Of a stretch of 64,000 bases of DNA, positions 1-12,559 are shown in pieces (positions within the stretch are counted from its first letter, which is position 1; each line of letters begins with the position of its first letter). The position numbers were made by a program, and so were the translations under genes. The stretch is taken from assembly GCA_026874595.1 (NCBI GenBank), contig CM049306.1:105411142-105475141 (forward strand), given 5' to 3'. The notes beneath the pieces were generated by a model that ran no database searches, was not told the origin of the DNA, and saw only the letters and a list, made by a program, of their open reading frames with translations. This DNA is from Sipunculus nudus (lineage: Eukaryota > Annelida > Sipuncula > Golfingiida > Sipunculidae).

Positions 1-114
1 TCACCTCCAAGTCCACAACCCTCAAATTCAAGTCCGAATTCTAGTCCCTAAAAAAGTGGACTCAGGTTCCAAGTCTAGACTCTAACCCTACATCCCTGTC
101 ACCTGACCACTGAC

Positions 115-213
115 CTGAACGACAGCCTTGGATCCTTGCACCTCCAGCACCTGACCGCTACGCTGCGTGCCATCAGACAAGGTCAGCTGAACAATCTCCG
201 CAAACTTGGGGAA
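115..213 (-). CDS. ATP6V1B: V-ATPase B coding exon 3
   Basis: This 99-bp, phase 0/0 exon encodes residues 60-92, from FPKFAEIVQ to GSKAVVQ. It follows a TTGTAG acceptor and ends at a GTCAGT donor. The family normally continues with VFEGTSG, so the next exon is beyond the left edge. Confidence 0.9.
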
Positions 214-3200
214 CTACAAACATAAGTCAAACATTCACTGTATTGTGACATTGAGACCAAAGGTGCATGTAACAGTGGTAAATGATTTACATGATGATGA
301 TGACAAATTTTTTATGACAAAAATTGGTGACAGTGACTTAATTTAAGAAAATTAAATGTTGTTAACTTGCTTTAATGTGATACTACTATGTAAGATCAAT
401 TGACATTGATGCCAGATATGTGCCCAAGATAACATTTCAGTGATATTAAGTCAATGGTCAAAATACATGTGGTAATAAATTCTGCAAATATGGTTAAAGG
501 TCAAAGAAAATTTAACCATTTCCAGGGACTCATATGTCCCTGTTTGCAGTTAATTTAAACAAAATCCAATCAAAACTAACAAGTACTATGGTGCTTATGA
601 GTAAATGATACAAACAAGGCCTATAGGCCTAATGCGAACCTGTACATTTGGAAATACACCAGACGTAATGCTTCAATGATGGACCATTACTTTTCATGTA
701 TATGAACAATGCAAGTACTAATCATTTTGAATAAGAACAATTACACAAACATTACTGCTGAAATTCTGGCATGGGTGCACCAGTCTTGTATACAACGAAG
801 CTATGAGAGATATACACATATGCCAATTTTCAGACTGATATATCAAACCCCTCCTGAGAAATAAGCAGGGACACACATTGTGCAAAAATTATTGTAGGTG
901 GCAACACCAGTCTTGTATACGACAAAGCTATTTGATATGTATAAATATGCCCAATTTCAGACTGATATATCAAATTCCTCTGTAGAAATAAGCAGGCACA
1001 TACACTGTGCAAAATTCAATGTACGTGGCACCACCTGTCTTGTAAATGAGATATCCATCAAAGACACATAGACAGGTCAAAATATTAGTCCAATACATCA
1101 AACTTCCCCAGAGTTTGATGCACTGGGCTGACAAGGCTTAGGTGAGTAAGGCAGTTTCCCCCGAGTGACCTGTGACAAATTGCTGCCTCAAGCTACCGCA
1201 CTGAGTGAACTCTTGACCTGCACCTGGCTAGACTGAGTGAACTTTTGACCTGTACCTGGCTGCACTGAGTGAACAATTGACCTGTTGCATAATCTGATAC
1301 AGTTGGCAGTCTGCCAAAGCTATAAATAGATTCAGCCTGAACTTTGGTGCCAAATATGATGCAGTGAGCAGTCTGCCAAAGCTATAAATAGAATGCAGCT
1401 ATTGCACTGAGTGAACTATTGACCTATACCTGGCTGCACTTCTTTTAATCCTGGCAGTGTGCCAAAACTATTTATAGAGCTGACATCATCTTGGCTAATG
1501 GCCAACATCAAGGCACTGGCAATCTGCCAATGGTAAACCAAGTGCTGCCATTTGTACACAAAAGTTTTCCCCACTTGAAATAACTTTGAAATTTATTTTT
1601 CCAGTACAAAATGCTTTTCAGCTGATTTTATAAAAAAGAAATCAGGAATATATGTAAAATTATTATGGATGCATACTGAATGCAAAATTAAAATACAGAT
1701 ATATCTCATTGATGGCAAATTCTTGAATTAAGTTGAATAGGGATACCAATTATTTATAATCCACGTACAGTTGTCTTTATATAGCCACAGAGAGCTGAAT
1801 ATCCATGATTGCCTGGTATGATGAATAACTAAAATCATAAATCTAAATTTTTTAAAAAGCTTTTAAAAAAACTTTCTCGTCAATATTAACCAAAGATAAC
1901 CTGAAATCTAAATGTCTAGTGGCATGATGTAATAGATGCTGATAAACTGGTGCCAGGCTAGATGTAACAGCATAACACAGCTAACATATATGGTAAAATG
2001 ACTCAATTCAATCTCCATAATTCAGCCAAAAATCATTCATGTGGAACCATGAATGACAATTATTATAAGAATTATTGTAGGGATTATTCTTGTAAAATAT
2101 TTAACAAACTGGCTTCAGTGGCATCAGTCGAAAAACGTTTCCCAGGTTTATTACTCATATAGGAAGATACAGCAAACTGGCTAAGTTCAGCTTCCTGTAA
2201 CTCAGCCAAAAAGCACTGAACCAAAACCTTTTGAACAAACTTGAGTTATCAACATCTGAGGATAATTAATTTGTGAGGTTTAAGAATTTGGCCCAGTGGT
2301 TTTTGAGAAGTTCTTTGTAGCCACTGAGCTAAAATGGGCTGTTATGGCATATGACTCATTTCAGTTTCCCATAACTTAGCCAAAAGTCACTGAATAGAAA
2401 CCATTTGAACAAACTTCAGAAAGCACTACCCTAGGATGGTTTCTGTGCGATATTAAACATTTTGGCCATATGGTTTCAGAGAAGAAGTTTTCTGTAGCCC
2501 TCAGTGTGATACAGGCACTGATGACCCCGTACAACAAAGGCCGATGCAGGTGGCGCCACCAATACCTCAATTTCAGATATGACCTATGTGACCAACATTG
2601 GCATAAAATTTGGTGATGATAGCTCCAGCCGTTTCTGAGATTTAAATTTTAATATGCTGTTTTGCACAGTTAACAAAGTTCAGCCTCCTGTAACTCGGCC
2701 TCCTGTAAAATCTCCGAACTGGAACCATTTATACAAACTTGAGAAAGATTGTTCCAGGGATCATTTCTGTGAAATATTGGACAATTTGGCTGGACAGTTT
2801 CGGAGAAGAAAATTTTTAAAGTTTTTTTAGCTTTTTCCCTATAAAATCTAAGAAAATGCAGTTAGAAAAAAAAATAAACAAAATCCGATATAGTTTTTTG
2901 GATGACTGAATATTTGCAAAAAATTTGGTGATGCTAGCTCCTGCCGTTTTTGAGATAGCTATGGTTAACGTACAAATGACGCACCACACACGACGCAGGA
3001 CACACGACGGACGACACACGACGGACGACGCCGCACCATCGCATAAGCTCACAGGTTCGCTAAAAAACTGTCTTGACCTTGAGGGAAAAGTTCAAGGTCA
3101 TAGCATCTACAAATTTTTTCACCCCTGCGATGCAGTATTATGACAAAATATTGATAGGTGCCAGCATATGCATTCTAAAATTCTGAATGCAGCATTCTAA

Positions 3201-6200
3201 GAGTTTTGACACTGACAGTGATCCAGATATAGACACCCCTGGTGCTAGGTTGGAAGCTTTAATTTTAGCTATTTCTGTTGCAATATAAATGAATCATAAC
3301 ATGAAAAGACATATCAAAATGACATTTACAAGAAAATGCAGCTTACCTTTACTCCATCTAAGATGACAAGGGGGCCATTTACACCAGACACCGTTTTGTA
3401 TGCTGGAAAGAAAGAAAAAATATGCAACTTAACTGTTGAGCAATTATCCCTTTAAAGTAAACAGAAGAATATAAAACCTTCACGGTTATTATCTCATGCA
3501 CCAGAACCTATCAGGTGTTTAATACCACGCATGTCTATGAATTATAAAGGAACTGGGGAATATTTTCCACAATGGGCATCAACATAAAACTGAGCACCAG
3601 TTTTAAGACAAAGCTACCTTCATTTGAGGCAGAGCATAACCCTGTGAGAACCTGTAAACATGTCTCTTGTTCTGAAGGTCAGAAAAAAAGGCTTGAACTT
3701 AAAAGGACATAATCAGGAGCAATATTAGGCTTATTCCTTCACACTATCTGTTCAGTTTTGCTTTATACAAAAGTTTCCCAACTAAACTTTCCCAGCACAC
3801 ACCAGCACAGTGTCTCAGTACCTCACATATGGCTGTTTTACACCATGTAATGGCTCTGCATGGAGGTAAACACAGTCCACATGTATCTGTTTACCATAAC
3901 AAGGCCGCATGACCAGAGGTCCAATTGTGAGCCTCAACACGTGGTGTTACAGCCAGGGGGATCCTGTATTACATTTTATGGGCCAAGTCAGTCTTGGCAT
4001 CTCCTGTTTGACACATGTTGTGGCTCTGTGATGCACACAGGCCAACAAGCTAAATTTATGTTTACACCTGGTATTTTGCCCAGTCCCTTGTTTTTAACCC
4101 TCATTTACAGGAGTAAGCAAATGGTTTCAAGGCACTATTTTGGCAGGTACAGATTTATTTTAAATGGAAGAAGCTGTTTTTTGTGTTAATTCAACATGCT
4201 TTATAGATGATTAGGCCCCTTTAAATAAAGAATTAAAACAAATTAAAAAGACTTAAAGTGCCAGTATGCAATGGGAAAATCTAATTAACTGAAAATCCTT
4301 TTTCTTGTGGCATTGTGTGCTCCACATGGCTGAGTTGACACCCACAGGAACCTTCAATATTCCTGACCTTATGTTGTGACAGCTCAATATAGGAGGCTGC
4401 TAGACAAATGAGAGTCATAAAACAGCCACTGATAAATGATTCAAGCATACCATTATATGCTACCTGTCCCTCATTCTGAAAACACTTAGGCTTGATTCCA
4501 AATCCAAGTTACAGCTCAAGCCATGCCGACTTCTGCTGCAAAATCAGAAGCTGAATGCAAACAGTTTGGTATTTGTATTCTTTGATTGCATCCCACTCCT
4601 TTAACCACTAATTTGTTGAATCTTTTGGGCTTTGGAAAAAAATAGGTCTCTTTCTCAAACAGACAAAGCCATGTTTGCTTTTGCTTCAACATATGAAACA
4701 CATGAATACAATCAAAACTTTGTTTATTTTTTTATAACCTTTTAGTTTTTGATCATTTTGTATTGTAACTTTGTGGGGCTTAATTCAGTTATTATATGTT
4801 ATTACACATACATGAATACTTTCATTTATATAATTATCCATTAATAAACATCAGAAATGCCGGTGACGTACTAACACTTTTGAAAGTGTAAAAATGTATG
4901 TTAAATTTCCTTTAGACATGGCTGGTGACCTAATTCTAGAATGCATTTACCCTTTACACACACTAATCTACCTGATATGACCTACACCTTATAGCCTCCT
5001 TTCTGGGTCTTTTGCCTGAGTTGTTTTCACTTATCTTCTAAAAATGTCTGCTATCAGTTCTAAGGGATCCAAGCAGCTCAAACAAGCTAACTCATCAGCT
5101 AATATTTATTTGATCAAATACATAAATATCTAAAATGTCAACTTTACTGAGTTCCTGGAAATGGGGATTATTCTGATATAGGTTTCCCCATTTTCTTTTT
5201 TCCAGTGAATCATGCTCAAAAGGACTTCTTACTGTCTACTTTAAAAGCCACTAACACAAATGTCCTAGGAGTTATTGCATTAAGATGATCAGTGTGACCT
5301 GTGACATTATGGTCAGGCATCAACTGAAACTTAATATAATTATGATGTTTTATATTGTAAGTGGCTTTTTTTAAAATTGGTTTCCCCTGATTTTTTTTAA
5401 CTTTAAATAAATTAAATTATGCTTGGATAACAAAATATCAGTATTTTTTTTCTAATTATGCTGTGCCCAGTTTCTATGTCCAATAATAACTGCATAAAAA
5501 AGAACTGCCAGGGTGCTGTGTAATGAAGTGAAGCAATCAAAGATCAACTGGCACACAACATTTCGGAGCATCACATGAAGCTATTCCTGAGAAATCTGAA
5601 TACTTGAAATTCTGTAAAATGAGATTTTACATGACATCACAAGTATTGTGCTATGTGTAAAGCTATAAAAGATCTATGGCTATGTATATCATATAAGTGA
5701 AATGTATTATGTCTTGTATAATGGAAAATGTTAACCAAGGTCACAGAGTACGGCAAACTGTGGTAAAACCATGTAGGCTTTTTACAGAAACATGCTCTTT
5801 TGTGAGAAAGGTCAATGCCATTCTCCTAGCCAGGGTCATGTCCCTAATTTGAAGTCTTCCACCTCAAACAAGTCAACAGAATTTTAAAGATATCATCTTT
5901 TTTTCTAATTATCTTGAAGACAAAGAGTTTTCTACTGCAGTGGCAGGAGTACACCTGACCCAGGCTTAAACCAAAGTAAGGTGACCTTCAGGTCTAGGGG
6001 TACAGTTATATCAGTGTTCATAAAAAAAACACCATTAAAAAAACACAGGAAGAACGTATGGGAGACTGACATGTGATGTTCACCAGGGACTTGAACTGAA
6101 CTAAGTGTTGGCCAAGTATAACTGTGAGACCCTAGACAGATCAGGCAGGCAACCAAACCTCAGGCAGCTGACAATCAATAAACGGTTTTCTGCATGCACA

Positions 6201-9200
6201 GCAAACTCCTCGCAATGTAAGTCCATCTAGTTTCTTAGAACGGACTACCTCTAATTGCCTAAACTGTTGTCTGTGAGAGAAATCAATACCCATATTACAT
6301 TTTCCCATTCCCTGTTCTTTCTCCCTTATTATATTCTCTTACAAGTAAAAATATAGTACGTAGGTGCGGCAGTAAAGGACTGGCACAAGCTTTCAGCTGT
6401 CAGCAAGAAGTGGCTGATAGCAAGAGGTTTATATTCTAAATATGAGGCCCAGAATGGAACAGACTTACAACAGATTGACTCTATATAGATATGTCCATGT
6501 TTGTTTACTAAAGAAATCAATATTCCCTTTGAAAGATTTATAGAGAAAAATTTCTTGCAGGTAACCTAACTGTGATCAGCAAATATTTGTATTGCTGTCT
6601 AGCATCATGTAAAAACTAAGGGCTAATGTCTGTGAAGAGAGAGTGAGTGTATAAGAGAAATAGTCTGTATCTTGATGCTCCTTTTGTAATACTACTCTAA
6701 ATGTATTGTTTTTTAATCAAAGAGGTTTTTAGATTATCTCTAAACATTTCTCATTGTATATTTGGGTTTATTTACAAATAACCTGACAGTGACCTCTCTA
6801 ATCTTACCAGATTGTTATCATAGGCAAAGATTTACCTCGTGTTTTGAGATTTTTAAGAACTGAATTTGTAAAAAAAACTGATTGTGGTATTGATTTTGCC
6901 TCGGCTTCCTGTGCCAGGCCCAGCTGCCAGGCATGGAGAGAAGCTGAACCTCGATAGCAGGATATTTTTCTGTTAAACAATCTATGAATGTCAAAAACAC
7001 CGAGAACAGCTGATAGCTCCCTTGTATATTGTTAACTAAGGCTTACCTCATATAAATATTTATAAGACTAATATATGTATTTGTTGCTGTAGACCTCTTG
7101 CTAGATCTACTGCACAGACAGACAGAGGTACACACTATACAAACTCAGCTTTTATATGGTATGAATTAAATGTTTATAACTGACAATCAGACCTGAGATT
7201 AATTCAGATTTTTCAATTTCAATCCTTTTACAACTCAATAATTTTATGAATTAAAATTTAATGTATTGGATAAGTTAAATGTATATTAATTCTTATAATT
7301 TTTATTCAAAGTAAATTCAGAATTTAAAAAGAAAATGTAATCCTTTGACACCTGGATAAAAGTGGGAATACACTATATTACCAGTACCAGTTTTGACAGC
7401 TACTAAGCTGAGCTCCCTCTCACAACAACCAGAGGACTCAGGTATTCATTTTTTTTAACACTAAACAAACACTGTGTATAAATGAATAAAATATCAATAT
7501 CCTCCTTTTAATATACATAGCTATATTATATACTGGTATATAACTGTGAAATATATACCTATATAATATATGTACTACTATATATAACATATGTATAACA
7601 CATATAACTATATATAACATATAACGGTAACTAAATAATATATTTAATAACAGTTACTAAGCGGGGGCACCTTTCATTCCCTCTCTCCCTCCCTCTCTCA
7701 CATACACAAACACGCATTCAAGTTCCATTACTGCAGAGTTGCACCTTTGTGTAAGATGGAGATAATGAGAGCTTTGAATACTTCCGAGAGACAAGACTGA
7801 CCAGTGTGGGTAACGTGTAACACCAGTGTGAGAGATGACACATTAAGATGTGTAACAGACCAGGGCCAGAAAATAATCAACAAGGCAGGTGTTTCCTAAT
7901 GGCAATCAACAGTAAATTAGAAAGTCTACCACAGTCTGGAGTGGTGCAGGCAAGTCCATACAAATATCCACTGATTAGGGTCAGTTGGTGTTCCACACCA
8001 ATGGTCAACACTTGCCATTAAGCACCAAACTCTCCAGTTAGGCCATACTGGATAAATATAAATGGTTACACAGGCAGGTCATAATACACAGGGCTCTTGA
8101 ACCACTAGTTTCTTAAGGGGTGTTCAGTAGATCCTAGAAATACCTGGTCAGCTGTCAACATAACTAAGGTACTCTGAGTCCAGAGAAAGTAGTTGATACC
8201 TGTGAGCTGGGACACAGTACAGTGGTGACCAGGCAGCCTGCAGGTAAACTCGATTTCTCTGCTCAATTTAAAAAGTTTAAATCAAATACAGTGTTCTAAA
8301 TAACTGCATGTCAATGCAAGTAAGTAACTCTCATAGATTTTGACATGGCCACATGCTGAACAAATTCTGTTCACCTTTTAGTGTACCTATGTGAACAGTT
8401 AAGAGTTCTATGAATAAATTATAATGAAGTAGGTCAGGAGAAACAAGACGTATTTTATAAAATTTGTACTGCTGTTGAATTGGAATTAAAATAAGAACAG
8501 AAAAGGGAATGAGTATAGCTGGTTTTACAGTTGGGGAGAAAAGGATTTATATTTCCCCCTTTACTCTTCTTGACCTATAATGTATTAATCAGATGGGTCA
8601 CAGTGTGAGCAAGTGCATGGACATATTCAAGAAAGGGTAGCTCAACCTGTTTATTATAACTACAGTCAGAGGGAGTTGCATTTGTATTGCTATATGTGTT
8701 GAGATATATATCATCTATTATTCAGGGCAGGATATAGACCCATAGCCATTAGAAACCACTGTGAGACCATATATACCAAATTTAGGGATCTGAACTTTTA
8801 CCATGAACTTTGTCATTTTGACTTTTTCATTCAAGGCAGCTTCCCTATGCCTGTGGCAAGGTAGGGATATACATTAAACAGTTATAGTTGATATTGTACT
8901 ACCTTGACAGTTGTGATAACTATGTAGGCCATATGTCATATAAACCAAGTCATCTCCCATCATATCTATACATATAGGACAAATCAATAATATTGTTACC
9001 ATTTCCTCCCCTGTGATTTACATTAACACACCAGGCATAAGAAGCAGCCAAACATAATGGCTCTCCTGTTACTTTTATATCTGGTCTAAATGACCTGTAT
9101 ATTGTTAAGTTTTTCAAAACATTAAGATGCTTTGACCTTTATTAATATCAAAACATGTTTTACTTATTGCTATACCAGGATTATAATGAAAAACAACTCT

Positions 9201-11078
9201 TTAAACAGAAACAGAAAGAGCTGATACAATCACATCTTATACCATCATTCATTACAAAATTACCTATTGTTTGAGCAATTTGAGTTAGACACAAATGTCC
9301 TTTGTGGGGTAATTTCAAACTATAGATAAATCTACACCAATGTCTATGCTTTTGTTTGTTTGCTCTATTACAAATGAAATAGGAAACTTACAGATTTCAT
9401 AAGCTCATTCAATCAATAAAAGATGCACCTGAGTGAAATGGGATAATTTGATGTTGCTTGTGGTCACTGCAATACACATTAAAGTACTGAAATGCAGTGG
9501 AACCTGAAGTCATGAATATTGGATCTGGGTCATGTGAATGCTAAATAATCCACATGCATGAACCGTTTCATGGTTATGGAACTAATCTTATTTAGGTATT
9601 GTGGAAAATGCAGTCATTGGGAATAAAGTATTACATATGTCAAGCTGACTCTTGGAAAACTAAGCTCATCACCCTTTATTTCTAATTACTATTCAGTAAT
9701 TTGATCCATAGTCTGGATTGCCCAAGGAGCAATTTTATATTGACAACACTAATTTCAGTCAATTTTTATCTAATAGCTAAGCATAACCACTGAACCTTCA
9801 TTGATCAATGAATAGGGACATTTTATGTAGGGTGAATGTTGCCACTCTAACTGAACTCTCCAAGTCAGTAAGAGAACCTTTGTTTTCTAGCCCTAAAGGC
9901 CAGAAGATCCTTTTAGCAAACTAGACACATTCCAGTTAATGATATCTCAGCTAAAACTGTAAAATTCAATAAAAAAAAATAAATATCTACTTTCAAATGC
10001 TTATATTACATACCATTTCAAAATCATTTCTCCTATTATATACAGACAGGAAAGTTCTTATCCATTTAAATATCTGTCACACCCCCCCCCCCCCACAACC
10101 CTACCCACTACATTTATCACACAAGCAGGGCTTGGGAAGGATTGTTCAGAAACTTAGCCTAAAAAGATTAGATAAATTTCTTGATCATTTGAATTAATCA
10201 CTTTTTTTACCAGCCCCAGAATATATTTATTACTGTCATAAAACATACCATTTGATGTTAATCATATGATAAACTTCTGCCCTTGCAAGAGTGTTTGCTA
10301 TGAACCTTCTTATGCAGACAATAAATATACAGGATCCTGGATACCTGTGCTGCATATACAGATCCCCTAATGCCATAAAATTATTTTCAGTACATATTTA
10401 TTGATACTTTCCATTATTTGAACAATTTAGCTTGATTTGTATACACCTTCCCCTGGTTCAAATACACCCCACATTCTATAATCAGCCAATCACTTAACTG
10501 TGAACTAATACTACTTTTCCTCTGGTTCAAATGTTATTCGTTTCTAAAGTTTGACTAACATAAGATTAAGAATTACGATACAGCAACAATGCCATAACAT
10601 CTTGATTAGATCTGTCAGTGGCATGTCCTGTGAGTGTCCCTGTGACAGTGATTATGTTGTTCAAACTGACAAGTCATCACCACGGGGTTTACCACATTGA
10701 GGGGCTTTCCACGTTTATAATGTGATATTAACGTCAACCACATTATGCTCAAGAGAACTGTAAATTAAATTCCATCCATCAGACCACAACATTCACAGAG
10801 GCACTCGATATATAAAAATAGTAAGCAAGGGGGCGTTTACATCGTGGGTACTGACATGAGGGCTGTCAAACGTAGCGACATCACGAGAACCGGTGTATCA
10901 TCTCGCTTGACATTTGCTGGTAGAAACCGCACAAAAATCAAATAATAAAATACTCACTTAATCTTGGCTGTGATATATAATCTCTGTTAACTGCTAATTT
11001 GTGAGTTTTTTGCGCCGCAGCATCGCTAAGCGGGGCGCTTAGAGAGCTCAGATCCAGCAGGTCTCCTTTAGTCGCCAT
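115..11078 (-). CDS. ATP6V1B: V-type proton ATPase subunit B, 5' part of gene (partial)
   Basis: This is the non-catalytic nucleotide-binding B subunit of the V1 sector of the vacuolar proton pump, which acidifies lysosomes, endosomes and vesicles. Three exons are visible on the minus strand: 10958-11078, 3347-3402 and 115-213. They join in phase with GT-AG borders into 92 residues. The peptide contains [25 protein letters not shown] and then a [12 protein letters not shown] block with SGQVLEV, which closely follows the N-terminal beta-barrel region of animal B subunits. The chosen ATG has G at -3 and +4. The first ~28 residues are not recognisable, as usual for this variable N-terminus. The P-loop-like domain and C-terminus must lie beyond the left edge. 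The first intron is about 7.6 kb. The family call is based on recalled homologues and is very likely right. Confidence 0.93.
214..894. other. V-ATPase B intron 2, outer part
   Basis: This is AT-rich intronic sequence without a coding signal. The part from about 775 onward contains another degenerate monomer of the repeat that fills 895-3066 (its GGTGGCAACACC is a decayed form of the palindromic core). Nothing else is recognisable. Confidence 0.6.
895..3066 (-). repeat. Left arm of a ~2.2-kb inverted repeat (partner 30057-32215)
   Basis: Read on the minus strand, this block reproduces 30057-32215 almost base for base. Landmarks pair with a nearly constant coordinate sum of about 33110: the exact GGTGGCGCCACC at 2549 pairs with GGTGGCGCCATC near 30553, and the start module AGCGAACCTGTGAGC near 3062 pairs with 30062. 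It contains several ~80-bp superfamily monomers, degenerate ~35-bp tandem units (ACTGAGTGAAC and TTGACCTG) at 1145-1440, and recurring CTATAAATAG sites beside a TTTGGCA/TGCCAAA string. Short open frames here are unrelated to any gene I recognise. It lies inside V-ATPase B intron 2. Confidence 0.85.
3347..3402 (-). CDS. ATP6V1B: V-ATPase B coding exon 2
   Basis: This 56-bp exon encodes Thr41 to Lys59, including [12 protein letters not shown]. It follows a TTCCAG acceptor and ends at a GTAAGC donor in phase 0. It lies about 280 bp from the repeat arm that ends at 3066. Confidence 0.9.
3403..10957. other. V-ATPase B intron 1 (7.6 kb)
   Basis: No exon or structured RNA is recognisable. There is a TA-rich stretch with TATATA-type words at about 7480-7640 and a poly-C run of about 14 at 10081-10094. 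A TCTCCCTC-rich tract lies at 7675-7700. A segment near 9493 starting CAGTGGAACCT resembles the end of the small element at 56488-56662 but is not clearly bounded. The 109-residue plus-strand frame at 3860-4189 has no family features. Confidence 0.6.
10958..11078 (-). CDS. ATP6V1B: V-ATPase B coding exon 1
   Basis: It encodes residues 1-40 plus one base, starting at ATG 11078 (reverse strand) and ending before a GTGAGT donor. The exon is GC-richer than its surroundings. The N-terminal leader rich in Leu, Ser and Ala is not conserved; [10 protein letters not shown] at its end is the conserved part. The split codon (A+CA, Thr41) is completed by exon 2. Confidence 0.9.
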
Positions 11079-11180
11079 GTCTGAATGATCATGTGAGGGT
11101 TAGGTCACATGATAACGCATGCGTGAATTGAAGGGGAGCTTTTCTTGGGGAGACCCGCGGTATTCTACAACATGCGATGA
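11079..11180 (-). promoter_or_regulatory. Probable V-ATPase B promoter/5' leader with two TFEB/MITF-like boxes
   Basis: Immediately upstream of the ATG are TCATGTGA (11089-11096) and GTCACATGAT (11103-11112). They are opposed E-boxes resembling the MITF M-box and the lysosomal CLEAR site. CGCATGCG (11116-11123) follows and resembles an NRF1 site. TFEB/MITF control of V-ATPase genes is established in other animals; its action here is inferred. No TATA box is evident and the transcription start is unknown. Confidence 0.45.
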
Positions 11181-12127
11181 ATGGCCATGGACGTGGACAA
11201 GTCTATAAGGAATTCGTGTTGTAATCTTATATGCCGCGACCTGATGTGGTTTAACACATATTATCCCGATCCATTGTGTAGACTTATATTTTCTTGTGTG
11301 AACATTTTATACGATCTGTATATCTTGTAAAAAATTATTATAAATTATTGCGGAATATTTTTCAATAATCATATGGAAATAATTTCAACACCTAAGGTCA
11401 ATTTTGTGTTTCTTCGGTTATAATTTTATTTGGACATTTTAATTTGCATAATTTATACAAAACTTAATTATCCTTAATTTTTAGTAACTAACTCATCTCT
11501 TTCTTTTATTCAGTTTGTCATTCACCGATCCTAATTGACGTAACCCCTCCCCCCCCCCCCCGATCCAAAATACCGTACATTTTTTCAGTGTTGTAGATTT
11601 AATCAGATAGTTTGCATGTTTAATATAAATTTATATAATTGAGACTTTAAAGACTGTATTTAAACAATAATGCATGGGAAACTCTTATTGATTTTATGTA
11701 TGTGGGAAACTTGTGTTGATCAATACTTCAGGACACTTTATGTAAGCATTTCGCAGTCCTTACTTATAGAAACTCACTTAATATGTGCAAAATTATCGAT
11801 TCGCAAAATATCGCGATATTCAGTTTACTAATTCCACGACCAATCCTGGCGAGTTCGGATGAGATGGAACATGGTGAGCTTATTTAGACTACATCAAAGA
11901 CACAGAGTTGATTTCTGTACTGTTGTGAACAAAGCAAATACAGTGAGATTTAATGGTTTACAGATAAAATATGAGGTTTAACAATAACATGAAACATTTA
12001 TACATAAAGCAAGTTATAATTAGACATTTTTGATTCAACGGTTAAATTTATACAGGTGTGGCACACAGTAATAGCCTGACATGTGTACAGTATAGTGAGC
12101 AGTTTAACATGATCAGTGGTATTTTGA
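11181..12127. other. Intergenic spacer, V-ATPase B side
   Basis: This is AT-rich with no open frame of note. It has a poly-C run of about 14 at 11547-11560 next to a TTGACGTAA half-CRE. Nothing else is recognised. Confidence 0.5.
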
Positions 12128-12550
12128 TTTGCCTATATCAGACTATTATAAAACATTTATACAGTGGGTACACGTTTTACAAATCAGAAAATGTCTGAAT
12201 AGAAACACAAAGTATTCTCTAACAAGACTTCTTTTACTTCAACATAGGCGAGTCCTGTAAATTCGACCATCATGACAGTAGCTGATTCAGATGGGAGTTT
12301 CAGGGGGCATGGAACCTCTCCCCCCCCCCCCCTCCCCTATACGATTTGCCTATATCAGACTGTCGCATATTATAAAACATTTATACAGTGGGTACACGTT
12401 TTACAAATCAGAAAATGTCTGAATAGAAACACAAAGTATCCTCTAACAAGTTCTTTTACTTCAACATAGGCGAGTCCTGTAAATCCGACCATCATGACAG
12501 TTGCTGATTCAGTTGGGAGTTTCAGGGGGCATGGAACCTCCCCCCTCCAC
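12128..12550 (+). repeat. Imperfect direct repeat, two copies about 220 bp apart
   Basis: A ~190-bp unit beginning TTTGCCTATATCAGACT occurs at about 12128 and again at about 12346. Both copies run through TTCAACATAGGCGAGTCC, then CATCATGACAGT, and end in a GGCATGGAACCTC plus poly-C tract. The copies differ by scattered substitutions and a short insertion. Overlapping short frames on both strands arise from this repeat. Confidence 0.8.
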
Positions 12551-12559
12551 CCAGAGAGC

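Noticed and set aside
3860-4189. 109-residue plus-strand frame in V-ATPase B intron 1
   Set aside because: It has no family features and lies in an intron on the opposite strand; its length is within chance for this region.
10440-10540. TGGTTCAAAT strings resembling a tRNA B box
   Set aside because: No matching A box, acceptor stem or cloverleaf can be formed around them.
11026-11042. Perfect 7-bp stem CTAAGCG/CGCTTAG in V-ATPase B exon 1
   Set aside because: It is short, inside coding sequence, and explained by the codons for LSAPLS; there is no sign of a regulatory hairpin.
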